From the NCBI RefSeq assembly GCF_014635545.1, contig NZ_BMDA01000001.1, positions 1,256,739 to 1,320,738 on the forward strand: 64,000 bases of DNA. Reading direction: 5' to 3'. A model generated the notes under the pieces. The model ran no database searches. It was not told the origin of the DNA and saw only the letters and a list, made by a program, of their open reading frames with translations. Source of the stretch: Acinetobacter courvalinii (GTDB lineage Bacteria > Pseudomonadota > Gammaproteobacteria > Pseudomonadales > Moraxellaceae). Positions 25,688 to 34,631 of the stretch are shown here, piece by piece. Each line of letters opens with the position of its first letter. The stretch's first letter is position 1. The translations under genes and the position numbers were made by a program.

Positions 25688-26191
25688 ATGAAGTCCAGTT
25701 TTCGTCAACATTTGCTTAAGTGGCGTGCCTATTTTGGCGCGGTGACTTTGCTATGTTTACTCTGGCATATCTTCTTACCAACGATGGTCCATACAGGCAT
25801 CGTACCTGCACTTTATGCAATGCCAAGCCATTGCCAGGTCACAGAAATACAAAATGTCTCGTTGATGTCTCAAACCCATTCCGGTCATCATCAACACAGC
25901 ATGCACGACATGCATCACGGACCGCAGCTCCAGCATGCAAAACATGCCCAACTGAGTGAATATGCACAGCAAGTTTTTGCGCTTGCAAGCCAGATCATGA
26001 AGCATTGTCCTTTATGTTCCCATGGCCTCGATGCTGCTGCGATCGTCCCGCTGATTGCATTCATTATTATATTTCTACTGGCTTGGTTCAGTCGCGTTCG
26101 CAGCCTGTGCCATTCGTGGACAGAAGATCTGCACATCGCCCGCATCTTCTATATTTTTCCAATCAAACAAGCCCCGCCACTCGCTTTATAA
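25688..26191 (+). CDS. DUF2946-like membrane protein with His/Met-rich loop
   Basis: A 167-residue protein with an N-terminal helix (YFGAVTLLCLLWHIFLP) and a second helix near residue 120 (AAIVPLIAFIIIFLLAWF). Between them is a loop rich in His and Met (HSGHHQHSMHDMHHGPQLQH), then the pair MKHCPLCSHG. CPxC plus His/Met suggests copper or another soft metal, and this layout resembles DUF2946 proteins. The TonB receptor and PepSY genes follow in the same direction, giving a three-gene metal-uptake unit. Confidence 0.65.
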   Translation: MKSSFRQHLLKWRAYFGAVTLLCLLWHIFLPTMVHTGIVPALYAMPSHCQVTEIQNVSLMSQTHSGHHQHSMHDMHHGPQLQHAKHAQLSEYAQQVFALASQIMKHCPLCSHGLDAAAIVPLIAFIIIFLLAWFSRVRSLCHSWTEDLHIARIFYIFPIKQAPPLAL

Positions 26192-26266
26192 ATCGCAAAT
26201 TTTACTTCGTGCCCCGTAAATAACGTTGGTACGTCCTTAGTTCTTGCTTTTTTTATAGAGTTCAAC

Positions 26267-28378
26267 ATGAATACTCAATTCCGTTTGTCTGTATTAACGG
26301 CTGCATGCCTGTCTGTTGGCTATAGTTCCGCTGCTTTTGCTGAGACTTCGCCTTCTGAGACCACCAAAACCTTAGCCACCATTGTGGTCACCGCAAGTCG
26401 TGAAGGTGAATCGATTAATAATACCCCTGCTGCGATTAGTAAAATTAACAGCAAGGACATCGAAGATAAACATGCAACTTTTATTGGACAGGTGCTGAAT
26501 CAAACTCCAGGTGTGTTAATGAACGACTTGGGCAATGAACAGCATATGATGTCTATTCGCCAACCGATGACCACAGCAGCCGTTTATCAATATTTAGAAG
26601 ATGGTGTCTCGATTCGCCCTGTGGGTGTGTTTAACCACAATGCCTTATATGAAGTGAATCTGGCGGGTATTGATAGCATCGAAATTTTACGCGGCCCGGC
26701 CAGTAGCTTATATGGCAGCAATGCGGTTGGTGGAACAATTAATTTCCTCACCAAAGCACCGAGTGCTACACCCACAGCCGACCTTGGGATTAGTGCCAGT
26801 TCTGAAGGATATCGCCGTGTCGATGTCGGTGCATCCAATACATTTGATAGCGACTGGGGCGAGCATGGTTTAAGAGTTTCAGCCTATGCCAGTGATCGTG
26901 GTGATAGCTGGCAAGACCATGCTGAAAGCAATAAACAGAGTATGACGCTCAGACATGACTGGCGCATCTCTGATGCCACCCAAATCAAAAATATCGTCAG
27001 CTATAATCATTTAAAAGCGGATATGACCGGTAGCTTAAATCTGGATGATTATCGCAAACGTCCAGGATACAGCTACCAAACCTTTACCTATCGTGAAGTG
27101 GATGCTACACGGCTTTCTTCTCAAATTAACCATCAATGGAATGATCAGCAACAAAGCCAAGTCACCTTGTATTATCGAGACAATACTACCGAGCAAAACC
27201 CAAGTTATAACATCCGTACCGATGTTAAAAATGGCAAACCGACGGGCACCTATAGCGGACAAACCACCTATAACGCTTTTCAGTCCTATGGTTTAAATGC
27301 CCAGCATTCGGCTACATTGGATCAGGTCAAACTGATTGTTGGGGCGATGGTTGACCATTCTCCCAACCAAGCCAGAACCAATGATATCCAAGTATTTCGT
27401 GATCCAAATAGCTTGGTTTATACCGGTTATCAACAACGCCAACGCTTACGTGACTTTAATGTAGACGTCAATAATCAGGCGGTTTATGCACAAGCCAATT
27501 GGCAAGTTTTACCGACTTTAAATCTCGTCGGTGGTGCACGCTATGACTGGATCAGTTATGACTATGAAAACAAATTAACTCCGTCAAAAACCACGGGCGC
27601 ACCGAATGAAAAACGCGATTTTCATAAGGCCAGTCCTCAACTCGGTTTTGTCTGGAACCTGACGCCTGCGATTGACCTTTATAGCAATTGGTCACAAGGC
27701 TTTGTACCACCCGAAGTCAGCAGTTTATACGGGGCGAATCTGGTGACACCGGACTTGAAAGAAGCCACATTTAATAATATCGATGCAGGTCTGCGCTTTA
27801 AATTACTGGATGATCGCTTAGAGGGTGAAATCACCTTATATCGCTTAGAAGGCGAAGATGAAGTGATGAGCTATACCAAGCCAGATAACACACGCGAACC
27901 ACGCAACACAGGTAAAACCTTACATCAGGGAATTGAAATTGGAGGAACCTGGAAGCTCAGTGATTTATATGATCAGCGCTTAAAACTCTCAGGCAGTGTG
28001 GCCAAACATGAATATCAGCAGTTTCAACCGTCGAGTATTTTAGATTATAACGGCAACACCATGCCAAGTGCGCCGAAAACATTTGGTACGCTTGAATACC
28101 AGATCAAGCCCATACCTGAGCTATTACTTTCTGCAGAAGCGGTTTATGTCGGTTCTTATTGGATTAACGATGCCAACACGGAAAAGTATGATGGCCATAC
28201 TTTGCTAAATCTACGTGCTAACTACCGTAAAAATGCTTATGAAATCTATGGGCAAATTCTGAATGCCACAGATCAGCATTATGCGGAAAGTACGTCGTTT
28301 AGTAATAACCAAGTTAGTTATACCCCGGCTGCACCACGCACCTACTTATTAGGTTTAAGTTACCATTTTGGGAAATGA
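26267..28378 (+). CDS. TonB-dependent outer-membrane receptor, metal substrate unknown
   Basis: A 703-residue receptor with a 25-residue signal peptide (SSAAFAE) and a TonB box in LATIVVTASREG. The plug includes IEILRGPASSLYGSNAVGGT, and a 22-strand barrel ends in LGLSYHFGK. The plug loop NEQHMMSIRQPM has a His/Met cluster that might touch a metal. No Fur box is visible in the 75 bases upstream, unlike the siderophore receptors further right. Beside a His/Met-rich DUF2946 protein, copper (OprC-like) is a reasonable guess; a metallophore is the alternative. Confidence 0.85.
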   Translation: MNTQFRLSVLTAACLSVGYSSAAFAETSPSETTKTLATIVVTASREGESINNTPAAISKINSKDIEDKHATFIGQVLNQTPGVLMNDLGNEQHMMSIRQPMTTAAVYQYLEDGVSIRPVGVFNHNALYEVNLAGIDSIEILRGPASSLYGSNAVGGTINFLTKAPSATPTADLGISASSEGYRRVDVGASNTFDSDWGEHGLRVSAYASDRGDSWQDHAESNKQSMTLRHDWRISDATQIKNIVSYNHLKADMTGSLNLDDYRKRPGYSYQTFTYREVDATRLSSQINHQWNDQQQSQVTLYYRDNTTEQNPSYNIRTDVKNGKPTGTYSGQTTYNAFQSYGLNAQHSATLDQVKLIVGAMVDHSPNQARTNDIQVFRDPNSLVYTGYQQRQRLRDFNVDVNNQAVYAQANWQVLPTLNLVGGARYDWISYDYENKLTPSKTTGAPNEKRDFHKASPQLGFVWNLTPAIDLYSNWSQGFVPPEVSSLYGANLVTPDLKEATFNNIDAGLRFKLLDDRLEGEITLYRLEGEDEVMSYTKPDNTREPRNTGKTLHQGIEIGGTWKLSDLYDQRLKLSGSVAKHEYQQFQPSSILDYNGNTMPSAPKTFGTLEYQIKPIPELLLSAEAVYVGSYWINDANTEKYDGHTLLNLRANYRKNAYEIYGQILNATDQHYAESTSFSNNQVSYTPAAPRTYLLGLSYHFGK

Positions 28379-28381
28379 GCA

Positions 28382-29845
28382 ATGAATGCCAAGCAACTGA
28401 AAAAGCTACTGTCATTACACCGTAGTTTTGGGATGGTGTTGGGCGTTCTCGTTTTACTCTGGTCTTTAACAGGTGTGTTGCATCCAATCATGAGTGCAAC
28501 ACAACCCCAGCCTGTAAAACGAATGCCGCCACCTCAACAACTGGATTTAACACACGCCCTAGCAGCAACGGATGTTCTGAAGCAATATCAGATATCGCAA
28601 TTTTCGGCCTTACAGGTGATTGAATTAGAAACCCAGCAGATTTCCTATCGCATATTACAGCCCAATCAAAAGATGGCGGAATACTATGACAGTCAGACCG
28701 GCCAATTGCTGAGTGATGCGGAACAACACGATGCCGAGCGTTTGGCACGCTGGTATACGGGGCTCTCTCAACAGGAAATTGTATCCAGTCAGCTGATCAC
28801 CGGATTTAGTGATGATTATCCGAGCGTGAATCGATTACTGCCTGTTTGGCGTGTTGATTTTCAAAATGGTTTACGTGCCTATGTCGATCCTGCACAAGCA
28901 CGACTGGCCACGCTGTCTAATGATCAAAAGATGTGGATGGCAAAAATCTTCCGCTTAGGTCATACCTGGACCTGGGGTGATCAGGCCTGGACCGGCCAAG
29001 CTGTCCTCATGCAGATCGCCTTGATTGGCATACTGTGCATGCTTGTTATGGGCATTGGCCTATTCTTTAAGATTCATAATCGGCGCAATCACCGTCTAGG
29101 GCAAAAACCGCTCCGCTTTCTACATCGTTATTTAGGCATCAGTTTAAGCGTATTTATTCTGCTTTGGGTGCTCAGTGGTTTCTATCATATCTGGCAAAAA
29201 AAGCCTGATATAAAAAATATTCAACCTGTTTTTCATACTGCCGATTTAAGTACTGAGGTTTGGCAGCAGGTCACTCAGCAGCCCATTCAGCGTCTTGATC
29301 TGGTTCCAACCACCTTTAGCCAGACACATACTCGTGCTGCCTGGATGATTCAAGCCATTGGACAAAGCCCTTTACAAGGCAGCATGAGGGCGGCAAGCAA
29401 AGTGCATGATCATCACGCATCTCATACAGCAGCTCCCGCGATTCAGTTTGTAGATGCGGGTAATGGTGAACCGCTTGATATTCTTGAACAAAGCAAACAA
29501 TTAGCTGCAAGCTATTTAGCTTTACAACCCAAACAGGTTCAACAGGCCTCATGGGTGACAAGTTTTGCTGGAGAATATGGGTTTATCAACAAACGGCTAC
29601 CGGTGATTAAGGTTGAAACTCGGTTAGAGAATCAACTCAGACTGTATATTGAACCGAGCAGCGGTGTGATTGCAGCTCAGGTCACACAACAAGATGCTTT
29701 GGAAGGCTTTAGTTTTGCTTATTTGCATAAATGGACATGGTTGCCAATAGATAAAACGCTTCGAGATATCATTCTGGCTACGATCGCGGCACTAGTTGCC
29801 TTACTCGCTGTACTTGGTTTCCGAGTTCAATTGCGTAAAAGCTAA
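28382..29845 (+). CDS. PepSY-domain membrane protein linked to the TonB receptor
   Basis: A 487-residue inner-membrane protein. Helices near residues 12–32 (FGMVLGVLVLLWSLTGVLHP), 210–225, 255–275 and 460–480 flank two PepSY-like periplasmic parts (around 55–190 and 320–440). The second contains HDHHASHTAA, a His-rich run that could bind metal. It starts three bases after the receptor stop, so the two are co-transcribed. A role in reducing or handing on the metal taken up by the receptor is inferred from context. Confidence 0.75.
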   Translation: MNAKQLKKLLSLHRSFGMVLGVLVLLWSLTGVLHPIMSATQPQPVKRMPPPQQLDLTHALAATDVLKQYQISQFSALQVIELETQQISYRILQPNQKMAEYYDSQTGQLLSDAEQHDAERLARWYTGLSQQEIVSSQLITGFSDDYPSVNRLLPVWRVDFQNGLRAYVDPAQARLATLSNDQKMWMAKIFRLGHTWTWGDQAWTGQAVLMQIALIGILCMLVMGIGLFFKIHNRRNHRLGQKPLRFLHRYLGISLSVFILLWVLSGFYHIWQKKPDIKNIQPVFHTADLSTEVWQQVTQQPIQRLDLVPTTFSQTHTRAAWMIQAIGQSPLQGSMRAASKVHDHHASHTAAPAIQFVDAGNGEPLDILEQSKQLAASYLALQPKQVQQASWVTSFAGEYGFINKRLPVIKVETRLENQLRLYIEPSSGVIAAQVTQQDALEGFSFAYLHKWTWLPIDKTLRDIILATIAALVALLAVLGFRVQLRKS

Positions 29846-29855
29846 TATTACTCAA

Positions 29856-29883
29856 GTGATCCTTCTTTTTTAGGGAGGATCAC
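29856..29883. terminator. Hairpin between convergent PepSY and cobS genes
   Basis: GTGATCCT/AGGATCAC, eight base pairs with a 12-base T-rich loop and no T tract after it. Possibly a weak terminator. Confidence 0.4.
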
Positions 29884-29905
29884 GCCATCTCAGGCAAGTA
29901 ATTTT

Positions 29906-30649
29906 TTAAATGATATAGAACGAGGCTATCACAGTACTGAGGAGCACACCTGTTTCAGCCAGCTCAATTGCAGCGCCTACAGTATCCCCAGTAATCCCGC
30001 CGATTCGTTTAACAAATAATGATCGCATATAAAAGAGCATCACTAAAAAAACCAGCAAGGCAATTAAGCCAAGCCATTTAAACATACAAAGCAATGCAAT
30101 TGTAATGACAAAAACCATCCAAAGTCGCTTTTTTGGCATGAAATCGGTGATAGAACGGCCTAAGCCTTGAGCACGGATATAAGGTGTGATGAGGAATAAA
30201 AACAGCGGCACACTGCGCCCAAGCATGGGCAAGACAATTAAAAAAGCAGCCATGTGCTGTTCAAGCAAAACGTATAAGGCCACAAATTTTAGCAAGCAGA
30301 CCACAACTAAACTCAGCACCCCGATTGGGCCACATGCAGGGTCTTTCATGATGTTCAAGGTTCGTTCAGGATCACCAAACCCACCGACCCATGCATCTGC
30401 CGTATCCGCTAAACCATCCAGATGTAATCCACCAGTCAGCCAAATCCAGAGTACGAGAATCAGTGCTGCACTCAAAATGATCGGAAGCTTTGCCAGTAAC
30501 ATGGCAGATGCAAACAAAATGAGACCAAGTAATACACCCACCAAAGGATAAAACAGCATGGCCTGAGCATTCTGCTTTGCGCTTGGCATCGTTTTGAGTT
30601 CAATGGGTAAAACAGTCAAAAACTGCAAGGCAATCCAAAAAGGTGTCAT
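29906..30649 (-). CDS. cobS: Adenosylcobinamide-GDP ribazoletransferase (cobalamin synthase)
   Basis: A 247-residue integral membrane enzyme joining adenosylcobinamide-GDP and alpha-ribazole(-phosphate), the last assembly step of cobalamin. FWIALQFLTVLPI at the start, GGLHLDGLADTADAWVGG (metal/substrate Asp cluster) and the MKDPACGPIG loop are diagnostic. The ATG at 30649 is preceded by GAGAGG; an upstream in-frame ATG at 30715 adds 22 unrelated residues. It is the last of the cob genes in this locus. Confidence 0.92.
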   Translation of the reverse strand: MTPFWIALQFLTVLPIELKTMPSAKQNAQAMLFYPLVGVLLGLILFASAMLLAKLPIILSAALILVLWIWLTGGLHLDGLADTADAWVGGFGDPERTLNIMKDPACGPIGVLSLVVVCLLKFVALYVLLEQHMAAFLIVLPMLGRSVPLFLFLITPYIRAQGLGRSITDFMPKKRLWMVFVITIALLCMFKWLGLIALLVFLVMLFYMRSLFVKRIGGITGDTVGAAIELAETGVLLSTVIASFYII

Positions 30650-30748
30650 GCAACCTCTCAATGACAACGGGTTCATCATGCCTGAATTATGAAGAAATAA
30701 AATTGGGAATAGCAAGCGATTCCCAAATGAAAAGCTGAATATCTTAGA

Positions 30749-32332
30749 TTATTGAATTTGATAACATTGTTTGAGCTTCAAATAATCATAATAAAAACTG
30801 TTCGTACTATAACGTGCGTAGTTACAACTTGGCTTAAACAAGGTTTCTTTCTCGTTATAGAACATTTTTACCAAGGTTGTACCTTGCTTGTCTTGATAAA
30901 TATCCCATTGTAAATTTGCTGCCATAGGTGACACCACCTCACCTCGCCAAGTGCTGTTGTTGTAGCTATAGGTTTGACGTAAAGGTAAAGGCTGCATCAT
31001 GTTGTGCAACTCTAAACTAGTCGCCAATGGAATGATGATTTCGGCATGCGCAAAACGTAATACCGCACGATGTGCTTGCTGCTGATCTACAATCGCATCA
31101 ACCTGTTTAAAGAGATCCTGCTTTAGACCTTGCGCAATTGCACTGGTGACGTTGTTCGACTCGGTAAAACTTGGCCCTTTACTATAAAAATCATTGGCAT
31201 CGTTAAATTCAGCATAAAATTTTGCTGCATCTACAGGCATATACCGATCAAAATCTACACCTTTCAATTCGGTTTTCATACCACCTGAGATTGAATATAA
31301 CTCATAGACATAGGCTGCAGCATCCACCGCACTGGCAATACTATTTTTGCCCTTGCCTTTTTCAGTGATGGTTTCACCTTTAGGTGAAATGACGCTATAT
31401 GAACCGGTATTACTAAACACATAGCCAGTGCTTCCCAGTTTTTGAATAAATTCTGCTTTGAACAGTGGATTCAATACGCTCTTTGCCACTTGTTCAGCAC
31501 GACTATTTTTCGCAAGTTCATCCAGCTTATTGGCCAGATCTGTATCCTCTTCTTCAAAATGCTGATACGCCTGACTGGCATCGTAAATGGCCTGTTGTTG
31601 TGCTAATAAAGGCTGTGCTAAATCTTGATCTTTGTTCAAACTATGAAAATAAAGCTTAAAACGATCCACCCCACCATCTTCAATCGATGGCACACTACTA
31701 CTGGCTAAACTGGTGTATGAAATTGGGGTGATGTGGGTCTTTAATTGTGGTTGCTGTTGAATCAGTTCAGCAGTAAAGAACTTTGCACTGTCCACCGCAC
31801 GGTCTACGCCTGAACTTTGCACTAAAATTGAAGCTGGTTGGGTCGAGTCAGCTTTAAATAGATCGGGTAAGCGTTTTAATAAGCGATCTGCAATTCCACG
31901 ATGCTCCTGAATACCGGTCATGGATTCGTTACCATAGCCAAACTGACGAATGCCCTCTACCCCATAACCCAGCAGAATATTGGCTTTCATCATGGTTTCT
32001 AAATCTGCCCCCAGCTTTTCACCTAAAGGTGTGAGTGCATTTTCAGCTTTGGCTTGTTTCCAAAGGTTATACAACGCTAAATCATATTTAATACTGGATA
32101 AACCGCGCGAACCATGACGTGCAACCAATTCAGTAAATACAGGCTGAAAGCCTGGTGGAGTCGCTTGGTATTTGTTTAGGTCTTGCTGAGGCTGATAAGG
32201 GGTTTTAGTTTGATAATATTTTGATGGGCTACTGGTTTCAGGGGATGTCGGGTGGTGTTGCTGGTCATCGTTATTGCAGGCTGCCAATAAAATGCTCGCG
32301 CATAACATGCTGCTTTTTAATAATATCTTCAT
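30749..32332 (-). CDS. Histidine acid phosphatase lipoprotein, MINPP-like
   Basis: A 527-residue secreted phosphatase. The lipobox LLAAC near residue 19 predicts a lipid anchor. The catalytic RHGSR is at residues 72–76 and the proton-donor motif HAE (RFAHAEIIIPLATS) lies near residue 425. HAE in place of HD is typical of multiple inositol polyphosphate phosphatases, which remove phosphates from phytate and related esters. It sits between cobC and cobS with 111 and 99 bases of spacing, so it probably has its own promoter, and its link to cobalamin is unclear. Confidence 0.82.
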   Translation of the reverse strand: MKILLKSSMLCASILLAACNNDDQQHHPTSPETSSPSKYYQTKTPYQPQQDLNKYQATPPGFQPVFTELVARHGSRGLSSIKYDLALYNLWKQAKAENALTPLGEKLGADLETMMKANILLGYGVEGIRQFGYGNESMTGIQEHRGIADRLLKRLPDLFKADSTQPASILVQSSGVDRAVDSAKFFTAELIQQQPQLKTHITPISYTSLASSSVPSIEDGGVDRFKLYFHSLNKDQDLAQPLLAQQQAIYDASQAYQHFEEEDTDLANKLDELAKNSRAEQVAKSVLNPLFKAEFIQKLGSTGYVFSNTGSYSVISPKGETITEKGKGKNSIASAVDAAAYVYELYSISGGMKTELKGVDFDRYMPVDAAKFYAEFNDANDFYSKGPSFTESNNVTSAIAQGLKQDLFKQVDAIVDQQQAHRAVLRFAHAEIIIPLATSLELHNMMQPLPLRQTYSYNNSTWRGEVVSPMAANLQWDIYQDKQGTTLVKMFYNEKETLFKPSCNYARYSTNSFYYDYLKLKQCYQIQ

Positions 32333-32443
32333 GAATGATCGATTTATTGCTCAAGAAATTGTCCTGTATCATAGGCAGTGGCAATGACAGTTCGATTACA
32401 TCAACCAAGCAAATACTGGAAATAAAATAAGATTTTATGACTA

Positions 32444-33058
32444 CTAAGTTGCTGTCCGTTCAGAAAAATGAAGTTGAGCGTCAACCTGAGTTAGATTTAA
32501 AGCATACAGTTTGCCTAACTCTGCGGGCATGGTTAATAGATCATCCAGCTTTTGCTGACGGGCCAGACAAGTCAGCAACTTAATCACCCCGCCATGTGTC
32601 ACAATCAATGCCTTGTTCCAGTTGTGTTGCTGCATTTGAACATAAATTTCATTAAAACCATGCATGACACGTTGTTGAAATTGGTGCAACCACTCTCCAT
32701 TCGGAGCATGATATCGAGTTGGGAATTGCCAGAAATTAGCCAATAACTCAGGCTCATTTTCATAAATGGTTTGAGTGGACATGCCTTCCCAATCACCAAA
32801 ATACATTTCCTTGATTTCAGCATTGAATAATAAGGGCAATTCGAGTTGTTTAGCTAATGCTACCGCAAAGTTTTGGCAGCGTTGCAAGGGCGAGCTGATG
32901 ATCACATCCCAGTGTACCTGAGCATCAAGATACTGCTGAATGGTGGACTGCATTTGCAACCAACCCTGTTCGGTCAAGGCATCATCGAGATGCCCACGCA
33001 AGGTATGGCTCAGTGTGGTTTCACCATGCCGCAGTAAATCAAGGTGCAACTTTTTCAC
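32444..33058 (-). CDS. cobC: Alpha-ribazole phosphatase (histidine phosphatase family)
   Basis: A 204-residue phosphoglycerate-mutase-type phosphatase. The phosphohistidine motif RHGET is at residues 10–14, SSPLQRCQNFA follows, and the second catalytic His is in VTHGGVIK. Its position, overlapping the cobT 3' end by 20 bases, points to removal of phosphate from alpha-ribazole-5'-phosphate or from cobalamin-5'-phosphate. The assignment as CobC is from context; the fold alone is also shared with other phosphatases. Confidence 0.82.
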   Translation of the reverse strand: MKKLHLDLLRHGETTLSHTLRGHLDDALTEQGWLQMQSTIQQYLDAQVHWDVIISSPLQRCQNFAVALAKQLELPLLFNAEIKEMYFGDWEGMSTQTIYENEPELLANFWQFPTRYHAPNGEWLHQFQQRVMHGFNEIYVQMQQHNWNKALIVTHGGVIKLLTCLARQQKLDDLLTMPAELGKLYALNLTQVDAQLHFSERTAT

Positions 33059-34109
33059 CGGTCACAGCAGCTTCAGCAAAGGTCGCCATTTGATTATGCA
33101 GTACACAAGCCAGCTGCAGCATCGACAGTGCGGCTCCGGCACCGCTGCCTTCGCCAAGACGCAAATTCATATTTAAAATAGGCTGAGCTTCTAAGGCTTT
33201 TAGCACCCGCTGATGACCATATTCAGCCGATTGATGTCCAAACAACATCCATGCTCGACTTTGCGGTTGAATGCGTACCGCGCATAAAGCGGCAACCGAG
33301 CTGATAAAACCATCTACCACGATTGGCAAACCAAGTTGTGCACAACGGATATAAGCCCCCGTCATTGCAGCAATTTCCAGACCACCAACTGCAGCCAAGA
33401 TTTTTAAAGCATCATCGGCAACATTTACTTGATGCCGCTTCACCGCTTGGTCAATGACCGAGATTTTATATTGCAACTGTTGATTCGTAATGCCTGTCCC
33501 CACACCCGTCAGTTGGGCAGCATCTTCATTCAACAATAAACACGCCAGTGCTGAAGCTGAACAGGTATTTCCAATCCCCATTTCACCTGCAATAAAAATA
33601 TCGGCAGCTTGAGCTTTGGCGCGGTCAACGCTGTCTTTACCCAATTGCAAGGCTGCTAAGCATTCCTGTTCCGTCATTGCAGTCTGCTGGGCAAAATTGG
33701 CAGTGCCTGCACGAATACAATGCCGCTCAACACCGGCATACTCATAGGCTTCACCCACCGTACCACAATCCACCACCTGTAAATGTGCATGATGATGTTT
33801 GGCAATGACACTGATGGCTGCACCGCCTGAAGCAAAATTCTGAAGCATCTGACGGGTTACCGCTTGCGGATAAGCCGAAATATTTTCTGCAACCACCCCA
33901 TGATCGCCTGCAAAAATTGTAATCCAAGGCTGTTGAATCTGTGGATGTACTGTGCCCTGTAAGCCTGCCAGTTGAATGGCGAGCTGCTCAAGCAGCCCTA
34001 GCGCCCCTGTAGGTTTGGTCAATTGCAGTTGACGTTGTTCAGCGTGTTGTTTGGCATCTAAATTAGGTTGTTGTACGGCAGCTAAAAACCATTGTGCTTG
34101 TTCAGTCAT
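33039..34109 (-). CDS. cobT: Nicotinate-nucleotide–dimethylbenzimidazole phosphoribosyltransferase
   Basis: A 356-residue enzyme making alpha-ribazole-5'-phosphate from nicotinate mononucleotide and the lower-ligand base. TKPTGALG near the start, FAGDHGVVAENISAYP, GEMGIGNTCSASAL and the catalytic glutamate in LRLGEGSGAGAAL are diagnostic. I take the start at 34109; an ATG four codons earlier (34121) overlaps the cobU stop. It is translationally packed between cobU and cobC. Confidence 0.93.
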   Translation of the reverse strand: MTEQAQWFLAAVQQPNLDAKQHAEQRQLQLTKPTGALGLLEQLAIQLAGLQGTVHPQIQQPWITIFAGDHGVVAENISAYPQAVTRQMLQNFASGGAAISVIAKHHHAHLQVVDCGTVGEAYEYAGVERHCIRAGTANFAQQTAMTEQECLAALQLGKDSVDRAKAQAADIFIAGEMGIGNTCSASALACLLLNEDAAQLTGVGTGITNQQLQYKISVIDQAVKRHQVNVADDALKILAAVGGLEIAAMTGAYIRCAQLGLPIVVDGFISSVAALCAVRIQPQSRAWMLFGHQSAEYGHQRVLKALEAQPILNMNLRLGEGSGAGAALSMLQLACVLHNQMATFAEAAVTGEKVAP

Positions 34110-34110
34110 G

Positions 34111-34629
34111 TTATTTCTCATCTTTTAAAATCATTGGAAAGCCTGCGACACAGAACATGACTTTATGGGCGAGCTGACCCAGAGTCTGATGCAGACGTCC
34201 TGCTTCATCGACAAAACGGCGGCTGATTTCTCCCATCGGTACAACCCCAAGCCCGGTTTCATTACTGACCAGAACAATTTGCGAGTGGAGTTGCGGTAAG
34301 ACCTCGAATAATTTTTGCATCTGTAGTTGCTGCAAGGCTGGGTCTTCAGCCAACAACAGATTGGTCAACCATAAAGTCAGACAATCCACCAGAATCAGCT
34401 GATCAGGCTGATCCAATTGTAAAAGCCGGTCGGCAAGATAAATCGGTTCTTCATAGACGTGCCAATGATCAGGACGTTGTTGTTGATGATGGGCAATCCG
34501 CTGCTGCATTTCTTCATCTAAGGCTTGCGCCGTCGCCATATAAATGACGGTTAACCCCGAATCTTTGGCGATTTGTTCTGCCAAACGACTTTTACCTGAG
34601 CGTGCCCCACCTAAAATCAGTTGCAACAT
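34111..34629 (-). CDS. cobU: Bifunctional adenosylcobinamide kinase/guanylyltransferase
   Basis: A 172-residue protein that phosphorylates adenosylcobinamide and adds GMP. The P-loop GGARSGKS lies at residues 7–14, LVDCLTLWLTNLL follows, and VSNETGLGVVP with GRLHQTLGQLAHKV are CobU signatures. It begins two bases after the stop of the upstream 2H-type gene, indicating coupled translation. It salvages incomplete corrinoids; no corrin-ring genes are in this window. Confidence 0.95.
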   Translation of the reverse strand: MLQLILGGARSGKSRLAEQIAKDSGLTVIYMATAQALDEEMQQRIAHHQQQRPDHWHVYEEPIYLADRLLQLDQPDQLILVDCLTLWLTNLLLAEDPALQQLQMQKLFEVLPQLHSQIVLVSNETGLGVVPMGEISRRFVDEAGRLHQTLGQLAHKVMFCVAGFPMILKDEK

Positions 34630-34631
34630 AT

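Noticed and set aside
32370-32400. Single CTGTCAT on the minus strand upstream of the MINPP-like gene as a Pho box
   Set aside because: The second repeat at 11 bases is poor (ACTGCCT), so the evidence for PhoB control is too weak.
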